In this document: positions 43,277 through 49,532 of the stretch, in pieces | Layout of the letters: each line of letters begins with the position of its first letter | Numbering within the stretch: position 1 is the stretch's first letter | Assembly (NCBI RefSeq): GCF_000420485.1 | Contig: NZ_ATVA01000011.1 | Coordinates: forward strand, 496,001-560,000 | Origin: Paucidesulfovibrio longus DSM 6739 | GTDB lineage: Bacteria; Desulfobacterota; Desulfovibrionia; Desulfovibrionales; Desulfovibrionaceae | Reading direction: 5' to 3' | DNA length: 64,000 bases | The notes under the pieces: model-generated | Databases searched by the model: none | What the model saw: the letters and a program-made list of their open reading frames with translations, nothing else | Told to the model about the DNA's origin: nothing | Position numbers and translations under genes: made by a program

Positions 43277-44026
43277 ATGGACATCGCGACACTCCTCGGC
43301 CTGATCGTCGGCCTCTCCCTCGTGGTGGGCGCCATTTTCATCGGCGGCGCAGTCGATGTGTTCATCAACCTGCCGGGCATGATGATCGTCATCGGAGGAA
43401 CGCTGGCCTCCATCACCGTGGCGTTTCCGCTTGAGGAGATCGTGCAGGCCTTCTATGCGGGCTTCAAGGTCTTCGGCGTGCGCAAGGTCAAGGCCAGGGA
43501 CGTGATCAACATCATGGTCAAGGTCGCCGAGATCAGCCGCCGCGAGGGGCTCATGGCTCTTGAGAACGTCCAGACCGAGAACGTGGTGCTCAAGAAATCC
43601 TGCCAGCTCATCGCGGACAACGCGGACCCGCAACTGATCCACGACACGCTGCGCATCGAGATCAACGCCATGCGCCGCCGCCACCAGGTGGCCCAGGACG
43701 TGTTCAAGCGCCTGGGCGGGCTGGCGCCGTCCTTCGGCATGATGGGAACCCTCATCGGCCTCATCCAGATGCTCTCGCGGCTGGACGATCCCACTTCCAT
43801 CGGCCCGGCCATGGCCGTGGCCATCCTCACGACCTTCTACGGCTCGCTCCTGGCGACCATGCTCTTCATCCCCATCCAGGCCAAGCTCAAGGCGCGCACG
43901 CTTCAGGAGCAGCTCAACCTGGAAATCATCTTCGAGGGCGCCAAGTCGATCCTGGAAAACAACAACCCCATGCTCGTCTACGAGAAGCTTTCGTCCTTCC
44001 TCGGTCCGAAGGAGCGGGGAGGTTGA
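43277..44026 (+). CDS. motA: Flagellar stator protein MotA
   Basis: A 249-residue membrane protein of the proton or sodium channel that drives the flagellum. It has four helices; the cytoplasmic loop has the charged residues that touch the rotor, and the GLAPSFGMMGTLIGLIQML segment holds the conserved Pro next to the ion path. The first helix is MDIATLLGLIVGLSLVVGAIFIGG. It is 1 nt from motB and probably co-translated. The C-terminus ends with PKERGG. Confidence 0.93.
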   Translation: MDIATLLGLIVGLSLVVGAIFIGGAVDVFINLPGMMIVIGGTLASITVAFPLEEIVQAFYAGFKVFGVRKVKARDVINIMVKVAEISRREGLMALENVQTENVVLKKSCQLIADNADPQLIHDTLRIEINAMRRRHQVAQDVFKRLGGLAPSFGMMGTLIGLIQMLSRLDDPTSIGPAMAVAILTTFYGSLLATMLFIPIQAKLKARTLQEQLNLEIIFEGAKSILENNNPMLVYEKLSSFLGPKERGG

Positions 44027-44027
44027 T

Positions 44028-44783
44028 GTGAACAAGAAGCCGCAGCGTCCGAGCTTCACCGACGATCTCGTCATCTTGGAAACCGACGACAACGAGGGCA
44101 ACGAATGGTTGACCACGTTCGCGGACCTTTCCATGCTGCTCCTCGTCTTCTTCATTCTGCTGTATTCCATGTCCACGCTGGACACGGAGAAGTTTTCGGA
44201 AACCTTCACCTCCGTGACCAAGGCGCTCCAGGGGCAGATGGATCAGATCGCCACCAGCCGCATCACCAACGAGGAGGCCGGAGTCTTGCTCGATCAGGTG
44301 CTCATGCAGCGGCAGATCATCGAATCGCAGCGCAAGGTCTTTTCCGAGGTCAAGGCGCTCCAGACCGAAAAAGGCATCGAGGGAGTGGTTTCGGCCACCT
44401 TTGAGGACGGCGTGATTACCCTGCGGGCACCCGGCGACGTGTTTTTCGCGCCGGGACAGGTTTCGCTGACGCCGCTCGGCGAAAAGATCATCCTCACGCT
44501 CAAGGATTTTTTCACCCAGCATCCGGACCAGGTCATCAACATCCGGGGCTACACGGACGATTCCCTTCCTTCCGGCAGCCGCTACCAGGACAACTGGGAG
44601 ATTTCCGCGCTGCGTGCCGTGAATGTGCTGCGCTTTCTGCTCAACCAGGGCATAGAACCGAATCGGCTGACAGCCACGGGGCTGGCTTCGCTGAATCCTC
44701 TTGTGCCCAACACCACGACCGAGAACCGGGCCAAGAATCGCAGGGTGGAGTTCATTCTTGAAAAACGGGTCACAGGCCAGTAG
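44028..44783 (+). CDS. motB: Flagellar stator protein MotB
   Basis: A 251-residue protein with one membrane helix (about 30-49) bearing D33, the ion-binding Asp, in FADLSMLLLVFFILL. The C-terminal OmpA-like domain (about 150-245) binds peptidoglycan, with INIRGYTDDSLPSG and NWEISALRAVNVLRFL. It uses a GTG start at 44028 with GGGGAGG before it; an ATG at 44025 runs into a stop. A PilZ gene follows after 19 nt, suggesting c-di-GMP control of the motor. Confidence 0.93.
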   Translation: MNKKPQRPSFTDDLVILETDDNEGNEWLTTFADLSMLLLVFFILLYSMSTLDTEKFSETFTSVTKALQGQMDQIATSRITNEEAGVLLDQVLMQRQIIESQRKVFSEVKALQTEKGIEGVVSATFEDGVITLRAPGDVFFAPGQVSLTPLGEKIILTLKDFFTQHPDQVINIRGYTDDSLPSGSRYQDNWEISALRAVNVLRFLLNQGIEPNRLTATGLASLNPLVPNTTTENRAKNRRVEFILEKRVTGQ

Positions 44784-44802
44784 ATTCCAGGCCGGGGGTA
44801 AT

Positions 44803-45180
44803 ATGGCATTCGACATTTCTTTTGGCGACAGCGAAGAGCGCGCCCGGCAGGCCTTCCGAACACGGGTTCCCGGACTGGAGGTCCGCTTCCACGATTCCGA
44901 GCGCGTCTACGAGATCAGGGATATCAGCGCTTCCGGCTTCGCCATCGAGGACAAGAGCGGCGGCTTCAAGTCCGGAGGGCGCTACGACGTTTCCCTGTAT
45001 CTGAACCGCAAGCTGTTTCTGGGCCATGCCGGGGTCAGCGTTGTCCGCGCCCTGGAGAACGGCATCGTGGGGCTGGCTTTCGACGAGCTCAAGCGACAGC
45101 AGGCCCTGAAGCTGGACAAGCTCGTGCTCGAAGTCCAGAAGCGGCTCATTCAACTCCGCAAAGCCCGCCCCGAAGGCTAG
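44803..45180 (+). CDS. PilZ-domain protein linked to motAB
   Basis: A 125-residue protein consisting mainly of one PilZ domain. The c-di-GMP binding elements are RQAFRTRVPGLEV (about residues 14-26), in the RxxxR position, and RDISASGFAIEDKS (about 41-54). The last 25 residues are a helix rich in Lys and Leu. It follows motB by 19 nt, so it may act as a flagellar brake like YcgR. The frame continues downstream after its TAG stop with an unexplained Cys-rich sequence (see 45181). Confidence 0.85.
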   Translation: MAFDISFGDSEERARQAFRTRVPGLEVRFHDSERVYEIRDISASGFAIEDKSGGFKSGGRYDVSLYLNRKLFLGHAGVSVVRALENGIVGLAFDELKRQQALKLDKLVLEVQKRLIQLRKARPEG

Positions 45181-45298
45181 CCCGCCGCCTGTTCGCTGTG
45201 CCGCCTTTTCCGCGGTCTTGACCCGGACGAGGCGAGCCACTATGAAACCTGCACCGCATGCAGGCAAGTGATCACTCCCAACAAGGAAGAGCAGTACG
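45181..45298 (+). other. Open sequence with two CXXC pairs after the PilZ stop
   Basis: Directly in frame after the TAG of the PilZ gene, the sequence reads about 40 codons with CSLCRLFRGLDPDEASHY, then CTACRQVITPNKEEQY. Two CXXC pairs 18 residues apart look like a small zinc ribbon, and third codon positions are mostly G or C, as in real genes here. No ATG, GTG or TTG start precedes it in this frame. It could be a decayed gene, the product of a non-standard start, readthrough or a sequencing error; or only chance. Confidence 0.4.
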
Positions 45299-45949
45299 TT
45301 GCTGAACATCAAGGAACTCCTCGAAGGGATCAAGGCATCCCCGTACAAGACCATCGAGATAAAGGCCCCGCATACCGGCGTGGTCGCCTTTGCCGGCCTG
45401 AAGGCGGGCGACAAGGTTCTGGCCCCGCGTGGAACGTGGATGGAAAAGCCCGGAACCCTGCTGCTCGAGCTGAGCCGCGAACGGAACAAGAAGCCCTTGC
45501 ATTCGCCGGAGAACGGCGAAGTCATGGAAGTCCGCGCCGAGCTGGAAGGCCGGTTCGTGGAGGCGGGCACCACGCTGATGACCCTTCGCCATTTCTTGTC
45601 GCGCAAGGAAGTCATCGACCTGATCCTGCAAAAATCCCTGTATCTCTTTACGGCCCCGGAACGCGCGAAATATTATTTCGTGCCCGAGCTGGACCAGAAA
45701 CTCAAGGTTTCGGGAAAGCGTTCGGTCAAGGTGCGCGACGGAATGGAAATGTTCATTGTTTCGCGCATGAAACGGGAAACTCCGCTGGCCTACTCCGGTC
45801 CCGAAGGCTTGATCTACGCGGTCTACTTCCATCGCGGCGACAATGTGGACGCGGGGGAACCCCTGCTCGGCGTCTGCCGCGAGGACCAGTTGACCATGAT
45901 CCAGGAAGTCGTGGCCCGCGTGCAGAGCGAGTGGGAGGAGGAAGTCTAG
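45299..45949 (+). CDS. Uncharacterised protein with biotinyl/lipoyl-like domains
   Basis: A 216-residue protein of unknown function. Residues about 17-95 look like a hammerhead or barrel-sandwich hybrid (KAPHTGVVAFAGLKAGDKVLAP and SPENGEVMEVRAEL) and a second copy of this pattern appears near the C-terminus (GLIYAVYFHRGDNVDAGEPL), as in biotinyl/lipoyl and secretion-adaptor folds. No lipoylated or biotinylated Lys in the usual DKA or MKM motif is evident. It starts with TTG 45299 after AAGGAAGAG. The next gene follows with no gap. Confidence 0.6.
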   Translation: MLNIKELLEGIKASPYKTIEIKAPHTGVVAFAGLKAGDKVLAPRGTWMEKPGTLLLELSRERNKKPLHSPENGEVMEVRAELEGRFVEAGTTLMTLRHFLSRKEVIDLILQKSLYLFTAPERAKYYFVPELDQKLKVSGKRSVKVRDGMEMFIVSRMKRETPLAYSGPEGLIYAVYFHRGDNVDAGEPLLGVCREDQLTMIQEVVARVQSEWEEEV

Positions 45950-46294
45950 ATGGGACGGCTGCTGCAAATCCGTGTTTCCGCGAACACCTATGACGAGGCC
46001 GAGGTCGCCCGCACCTGGCCGCGCCTGAGCAAGCTGGCCTGGAGCGAGGACCGGGTTTCCGACGCCTCGTACGGGGTGCTTGAGCTGTGCCGCACGCTTG
46101 CGGAAAAGCAGCGCCTGGGGATGCTCCCGAAGGAGGCGGACGAGGCTCTGGGCGAGGGGGCGAAACGCCTGGACGCGCTCGTGGAGCGCCTCGAGTCCGC
46201 CCTCGGCGACTGGAAGGCCACCGAAGCCAATCGCCTCAGCGACGATTTGGAAGACGCACTTTCGGAGCTGGAAAAAGAAGCCGAAAAGTTGTAA
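45950..46294 (+). CDS. Uncharacterised small helical protein
   Basis: A 114-residue, highly acidic protein that is mostly alpha-helical, with a possible coiled coil in the last 50 residues (EALGEGAKRLDALVERLESAL). I do not recognise the family. ATG 45950 follows the previous stop directly, so the two are coupled. The ssb gene follows 41 nt later. The partner arrangement with the preceding biotinyl-like protein suggests a common task, which is not visible. Confidence 0.6.
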   Translation: MGRLLQIRVSANTYDEAEVARTWPRLSKLAWSEDRVSDASYGVLELCRTLAEKQRLGMLPKEADEALGEGAKRLDALVERLESALGDWKATEANRLSDDLEDALSELEKEAEKL

Positions 46295-46335
46295 GCGTCT
46301 CCGATCAACGACAACAAATCTCAAGGAGACGATAC

Positions 46336-46848
46336 ATGGCCGGCAGCATGAACAAAGTCCTTCTCATCGGCCGACTGGGCCAGGATCCCAAGCTTTCCTA
46401 CACCCAGGGCGGACAGGCCGTGGCCAACTTCACCATGGCCACGGACGAAGGCTACCGCGACCGCACTTCGGGCCAGAAGGTGGAGCGCACCGAGTGGCAT
46501 CGCATCGTGGCCTGGAGGCAGACGGCCGAATTTTGCGGCAACTATCTGTCCAAGGGGCGGCTGGTGCTCGTGGAAGGCAAGCTCCAGACCCGCAAGTGGC
46601 AGGACCAGAACGGCCAGGATCGCTACACCACGGAAATCGTGGCCAGCAACGTCCAGGGGCTGGACAGCCGTCAGGACGGCGCTCCGGCCCAGGGCGCTCC
46701 GCAGGGCCAGGGACGCCCCCAGCAGCGCCAGCAGGGCGGCTACCAGCAGCCCCCCCAGGGGCAGCAGAACGGTCCCAGCTACGAGGACGAGGATCTCGGT
46801 CCCGCTTTCCCGTCCGAGGCCAGCGGCATGGACGACGTCCCGTTCTGA
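46336..46848 (+). CDS. ssb: Single-stranded DNA-binding protein
   Basis: A 170-residue SSB with an N-terminal OB fold (about residues 4-110, for example MNKVLLIGRLGQDPKLSYT and TEWHRIVAWRQTAEFCGNYL) and a disordered Gln/Gly/Pro-rich tail ending in the conserved acidic tip MDDVPF, which recruits repair and replication proteins. ATG 46336 follows AAGGAG. A terminator with TTCG tetraloop follows. Confidence 0.95.
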   Translation: MAGSMNKVLLIGRLGQDPKLSYTQGGQAVANFTMATDEGYRDRTSGQKVERTEWHRIVAWRQTAEFCGNYLSKGRLVLVEGKLQTRKWQDQNGQDRYTTEIVASNVQGLDSRQDGAPAQGAPQGQGRPQQRQQGGYQQPPQGQQNGPSYEDEDLGPAFPSEASGMDDVPF

Positions 46849-46874
46849 TGCGCGGCGAACGATTCCGCGATTTG

Positions 46875-46904
46875 AAAAGACGGCCTTCGGGCCGTCTTTT
46901 TTTT
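46875..46904 (+). terminator. Terminator after ssb
   Basis: AAAAGACGGCC and GGCCGTCTTTT form an 11-bp stem with a TTCG tetraloop, then more T residues. Confidence 0.95.
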
Positions 46905-47030
46905 GTGTGGGAGAACACGCGTTCCGAAATTCTTCGCATGTTGACGCAGGCTCCCCATGGCGCTAGCCTTTTCGATATATAAATCGAATGGCCGGATTTT
47001 TCCGGTCGTATCCAGGCAAAAGGAGCGCGG

Positions 47031-47864
47031 ATGCGGGGACCGACAACGGATTGGAACGGCATATGGCGCACGGCCCAGGCGGCGCATCGCGAAGCCGAAG
47101 ACCCCAAGACATGGGACAAGCGCGCCGGAGACTTCAAGCGGGTCGCGGAGAGCAGCGACTACTCGGATCAATTTCTGGAAATCATGCGTCCGGAAGCGGA
47201 CTGGAGCGTCCTGGACATGGGCTGCGCCGTGGGAACGCTCGCTCTGCCCCTGGCGCGGGTGGTCCGCCGCGTGACCGCGGCCGATCCGTCGGTACGGATG
47301 CGGGAGCTGTTGCAGGAGCGCTGCGCCGACGAGGGCGTGAGCAACGTCCGCGTGGTGGACGGCGACTGGCTTTCCTCCTGGGATACCCCGGAACTCGGCC
47401 CGCACGACGTGGTCGTGGGCTCCCGCTCGCTGATCGTCGAGGATTTGCGCTCGGCTCTGCTGAAGGCGCACCGCTATGCCCGAAAGAAAGTCTTCGTTTC
47501 CACCATGGTGGGGGACGGTCCTCATGACCGCGCCTTGATCGAGGCCGCGGGCCGAAAGCTCAACCCCAGGGCGGATTATGTCGTTGTCGTCAACCTCCTG
47601 CGCGAGCTGGGGATTTATGCCAGCGTGCGCTTCATTCTCCTGGAACGCAAGAGCCGCTACCCGGACCTGGACGCCGCCGTGAAGGACGTGCGCTGGATGC
47701 TGCGCGACATGACTCCGGACGAGGAGGCCCGGCTGCGCGCCTATTTCGCCGATACGCTGGTGCCCTGCGACGGGGGCCTTTGCCGTCCGGTCCCGCCGCC
47801 CGTGCGCTGGGCCGTGATCTATTGGGACACGCGCACCGACTGCGACGCAGCCCTCAAGCGTTGA
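47031..47864 (+). CDS. SAM-dependent methyltransferase upstream of hgcAB
   Basis: A 277-residue class I methyltransferase. The SAM loop is VLDMGCAVGTLALPLARV (about residues 61-78), followed by AADPSVRMREL (motif II) and VVDGDW. The first 40 residues (WNGIWRTAQAAHREAEDPKTWDKRAG) resemble those of methyltransferases found near metal or cofactor genes, but the substrate is not recognised. The C-terminal part has PPPVRWAVIYW. ATG 47031 follows AAAGGAGCGCGG. It is 157 nt before the hgcA N-terminal segment and may be a separate unit, because tandem operator-like sites and a promoter lie between. Confidence 0.8.
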   Translation: MRGPTTDWNGIWRTAQAAHREAEDPKTWDKRAGDFKRVAESSDYSDQFLEIMRPEADWSVLDMGCAVGTLALPLARVVRRVTAADPSVRMRELLQERCADEGVSNVRVVDGDWLSSWDTPELGPHDVVVGSRSLIVEDLRSALLKAHRYARKKVFVSTMVGDGPHDRALIEAAGRKLNPRADYVVVVNLLRELGIYASVRFILLERKSRYPDLDAAVKDVRWMLRDMTPDEEARLRAYFADTLVPCDGGLCRPVPPPVRWAVIYWDTRTDCDAALKR

Positions 47865-47921
47865 TCATCCGCAGCGACGTCTCCTTCCTCGGCAAAGGCC
47901 GCAAGCCCTGCCGCGCCCATC

Positions 47922-47952
47922 CGGAAATCCGAAGCACCGTTCCGGATTTCCG
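47922..47952. promoter_or_regulatory. Paired CGGANNTCCG operator-like sites upstream of hgcA
   Basis: CGGAAATCCG at 47922-47931 and CGGATTTCCG at 47943-47952 are reverse complements of each other, and each is itself a CGGA-NN-TCCG palindrome. Their centres are 21 bp apart, about two helical turns, so two dimers could bind on one face of DNA. The pair also could fold into a hairpin, but no T tract follows, so termination is less likely. It lies just before a promoter-like sequence. Confidence 0.6.
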
Positions 47953-47954
47953 AT

Positions 47955-47984
47955 TTGACCGCTGCTCCGGGAGGAGCGTATTCC
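47955..47984 (+). promoter_or_regulatory. Candidate hgcAB promoter
   Basis: TTGACC (47955-47960), an 18-nt spacer and TATTCC (47979-47984) sit next to the paired palindromes and 38 nt before ATG 48022. A repressor bound at the palindromes would touch the -35 region. Confidence 0.5.
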
Positions 47985-48021
47985 AGCCTTGAAAGGTCGG
48001 AATGCATCGGCGGGAGGTAGC

Positions 48022-48171
48022 ATGAATCCAGAATACGATGCGGCGAAGGAACGCTCGGACTCGGTCGAGCAAGGCTGCGGCTGCATGACCGATATCGCCG
48101 GGACGCCGCAGGGCCTTTGCGGCCGCGATGTTCCCGCTGCCGATAATTCAGGTCGAAGCGAAGCCTGTTGA
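48022..48171 (+). CDS. Cys-rich 49-codon segment in frame with hgcA, ending at UGA
   Basis: Read alone, this is a 49-residue peptide with Cys at 19, 21, 33 and 49 (EQGCGCM, GLCGRD, SEAC), ending at TGA 48169-48171. ATG 48022 has a GGGAGGT site 4 nt before it, while the hgcA start downstream has none. The frame is the same as hgcA and no other stop lies between, so UGA is the only barrier to a 411-residue HgcA. Three readings are possible: an upstream small ORF, the true HgcA N-terminus with UGA read as selenocysteine (Sec50 after Cys49), or an N-terminal nonsense mutation. Cys-rich N-termini are, as I recall, common in HgcA, which favours the second reading. Confidence 0.6.
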   Translation: MNPEYDAAKERSDSVEQGCGCMTDIAGTPQGLCGRDVPAADNSGRSEAC

Positions 48172-48202
48172 GGGCCGAAGACGGAGTCCGGGTTCGGACT
48201 CC
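48169..48202 (+). promoter_or_regulatory. Candidate bacterial SECIS: UGA with downstream hairpin
   Basis: UGA at 48169-48171 is followed after 11 nt by a perfect 8-bp hairpin: GGAGTCCG (48183-48190), loop GGTT (48191-48194), CGGACTCC (48195-48202). Published bacterial SECIS rules need an apical loop about 16-37 nt after UGA with G among its first two bases; here the loop begins 20 nt after UGA with GG. Four of five features I can judge by eye are met; folding energy was not calculated. Confidence 0.5.
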
Positions 48203-48222
48203 ACTCGCTGCCCGGATACGCC

Positions 48223-49257
48223 GTGCTTCCGTTCGTGCGGGAATTCGTCGAGACGCCTGCCGGTCCCGTGCCGCGCGTGCGCACCCGTCCCGACTGGCGC
48301 GACAGGTTCGGCACCCTGCGGGCGCGGCTCGGTTTTCGGAACGACTACAAGATCGTTCCGGGCCTGTATTGCGTGGGCCGTCCCGGTCCAGACTCCCCCG
48401 TGCTGGTGACGTGCAACTACAAGCTGACCTTTGACGCGCTGCGCCGCGAGCTGGGCGATACCGATGCCTGGCTGCTGGCCCTGGACACCCACGGCGTCAA
48501 CGTCTGGTGCGCCGCGGCCAAGGGCGTTCTGTCCACGGAGGAGGTCGCGCGCCGGGTCCGGGCCGCGAACCTGGCCGCGATCGTGTCGCACCGCGTCCTG
48601 ACCCTGCCGCAGTTGGCGGCTCCGGGCGTCTCGGCGCACAAGCTCAAGGGGCTGTGCGGATTCTCCGTCCGTTTCGGGCCGATCCGTGCGGGCGATCTGC
48701 GCGCGTATCTGGAGCGGGGCGAGGCGGACGAGGCCATGCGCCGGGTGGAGTTCCCTTTGGCGGAGCGTCTGGTGCTCGCCCCGGTGGAGCTGACGCAGCG
48801 TCTGCATTGGCTGGTCCTGTTGTGCCTGCTCTGCTTCGCGCTCTCCGGCCTGGGGCCGGAAGGCTATTCCTTGTCTCTTGCGTTGCGGCGGGGCCTGCTG
48901 GCCTGCGCGGCCACGCTGACGGGGCTGCTCGCGGGCGTGCTCCTGGTGCCCGCGCTGCTGCCGCTGCTGCCGGGCCGTGCTTTTTCAGCCAAGGGAGCCG
49001 TGGCCGGCGGAGCGGCTTTCCTGCCGCTGGCCCTGGCTGCCGCGGGCTTTGCCGATGTCTGGGAACTGGCGGCCCTGGGCTGCTGGACAGTGGGATTGGG
49101 TTCCTACCTGGGCATGAACTTCACCGGTTCCACCCCGTTCACTTCGCCGACAGGCGTGGAAAAGGAAATGCGCCGGGCCATGCCGCTTCAGGCCGCATGC
49201 CTTTTGGCGTCCTTGATCCTTTGGGTGGGAGCGCCGTTCTGGGGGAATGCGCTGTGA
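48223..49257 (+). CDS. hgcA: Mercury-methylation corrinoid protein HgcA
   Basis: HgcA gives a methyl group from its corrinoid to Hg(II), forming methylmercury. Given from GTG 48223 it has 344 residues. The N-terminal corrinoid domain has TPAGPVPRVRTR and VLVTCNYKLTFDALRREL, then the cap helix NVWCAAAK, whose C96 is the lower cobalt ligand. The usual motif is NVWCAAGK, so Gly is Ala here. The C-terminal half has five membrane helices and the family sequence GMNFTGSTPFTSPTGVEKEM near residues 302-321. GTG 48223 lacks a ribosome site and the conserved region starts before it (LPGYAVLPFV), so translation probably starts at 48022 through the UGA. It overlaps hgcB (GTGA). The family call is firm; activity is not shown. 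Confidence 0.9.
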   Translation: MLPFVREFVETPAGPVPRVRTRPDWRDRFGTLRARLGFRNDYKIVPGLYCVGRPGPDSPVLVTCNYKLTFDALRRELGDTDAWLLALDTHGVNVWCAAAKGVLSTEEVARRVRAANLAAIVSHRVLTLPQLAAPGVSAHKLKGLCGFSVRFGPIRAGDLRAYLERGEADEAMRRVEFPLAERLVLAPVELTQRLHWLVLLCLLCFALSGLGPEGYSLSLALRRGLLACAATLTGLLAGVLLVPALLPLLPGRAFSAKGAVAGGAAFLPLALAAAGFADVWELAALGCWTVGLGSYLGMNFTGSTPFTSPTGVEKEMRRAMPLQAACLLASLILWVGAPFWGNAL

Positions 49258-49532
49258 AGACGTTTCGTTATCTTGAGGGCGTGGTCACCTTGGCCCTGGA
49301 TCCGGAGCGCTGCATCGGCTGCGGCGCGTGCGGGACGGTCTGCCCGCACGGCGTGTTGCGGCTGGAAGGCGAGCCGCGCCGGGCGCACATCGCGGATCGG
49401 GACGGCTGCATCGAATGCGGGGCCTGCGCCGTGAATTGCCCCACCTCCGCAGTGAGCGTCACGCCGGGCGTGGGCTGCGCCGCCCTCATTCTCGCTTCCT
49501 GGCTGGGGCGGCGCGCCAAGGGCTGCTGCTAG
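49254..49532 (+). CDS. hgcB: HgcB, ferredoxin-like partner for mercury methylation
   Basis: A 92-residue 2x[4Fe-4S] ferredoxin thought to reduce the HgcA corrinoid to Co(I) and to deliver Hg(II). Cluster Cys are C20, C23, C26 and C30 (CIGCGACGTVC) and C52, C55, C58 and C62 (CIECGACAVNC). The HgcB-specific features are present: the extra Cys C75 in GVGCAALI and the terminal Cys pair C91-C92. It begins with GTG overlapping the hgcA stop, so the two are translated together. Its stop overlaps the convergent MFS gene end by 3 nt, and no terminator is visible. Confidence 0.93.
   Translation: MKTFRYLEGVVTLALDPERCIGCGACGTVCPHGVLRLEGEPRRAHIADRDGCIECGACAVNCPTSAVSVTPGVGCAALILASWLGRRAKGCC

Noticed and set aside
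45268-45993. 241-codon open frame from GTG 45268
   Set aside because: After about ten codons it is a shadow of the 45299 gene; only the part before 45298 looks protein-like, reported separately.
47920-47953. Inverted repeat as a terminator for the methyltransferase
   Set aside because: No T tract follows the repeat, and it adjoins a promoter-like sequence, so an operator is favoured, although termination is not excluded.
48223-49257. CdhD-type acetyl-CoA synthase corrinoid subunit
   Set aside because: The C-terminal five-helix membrane domain, NVWC cap helix and adjacent HgcB are specific to HgcA.
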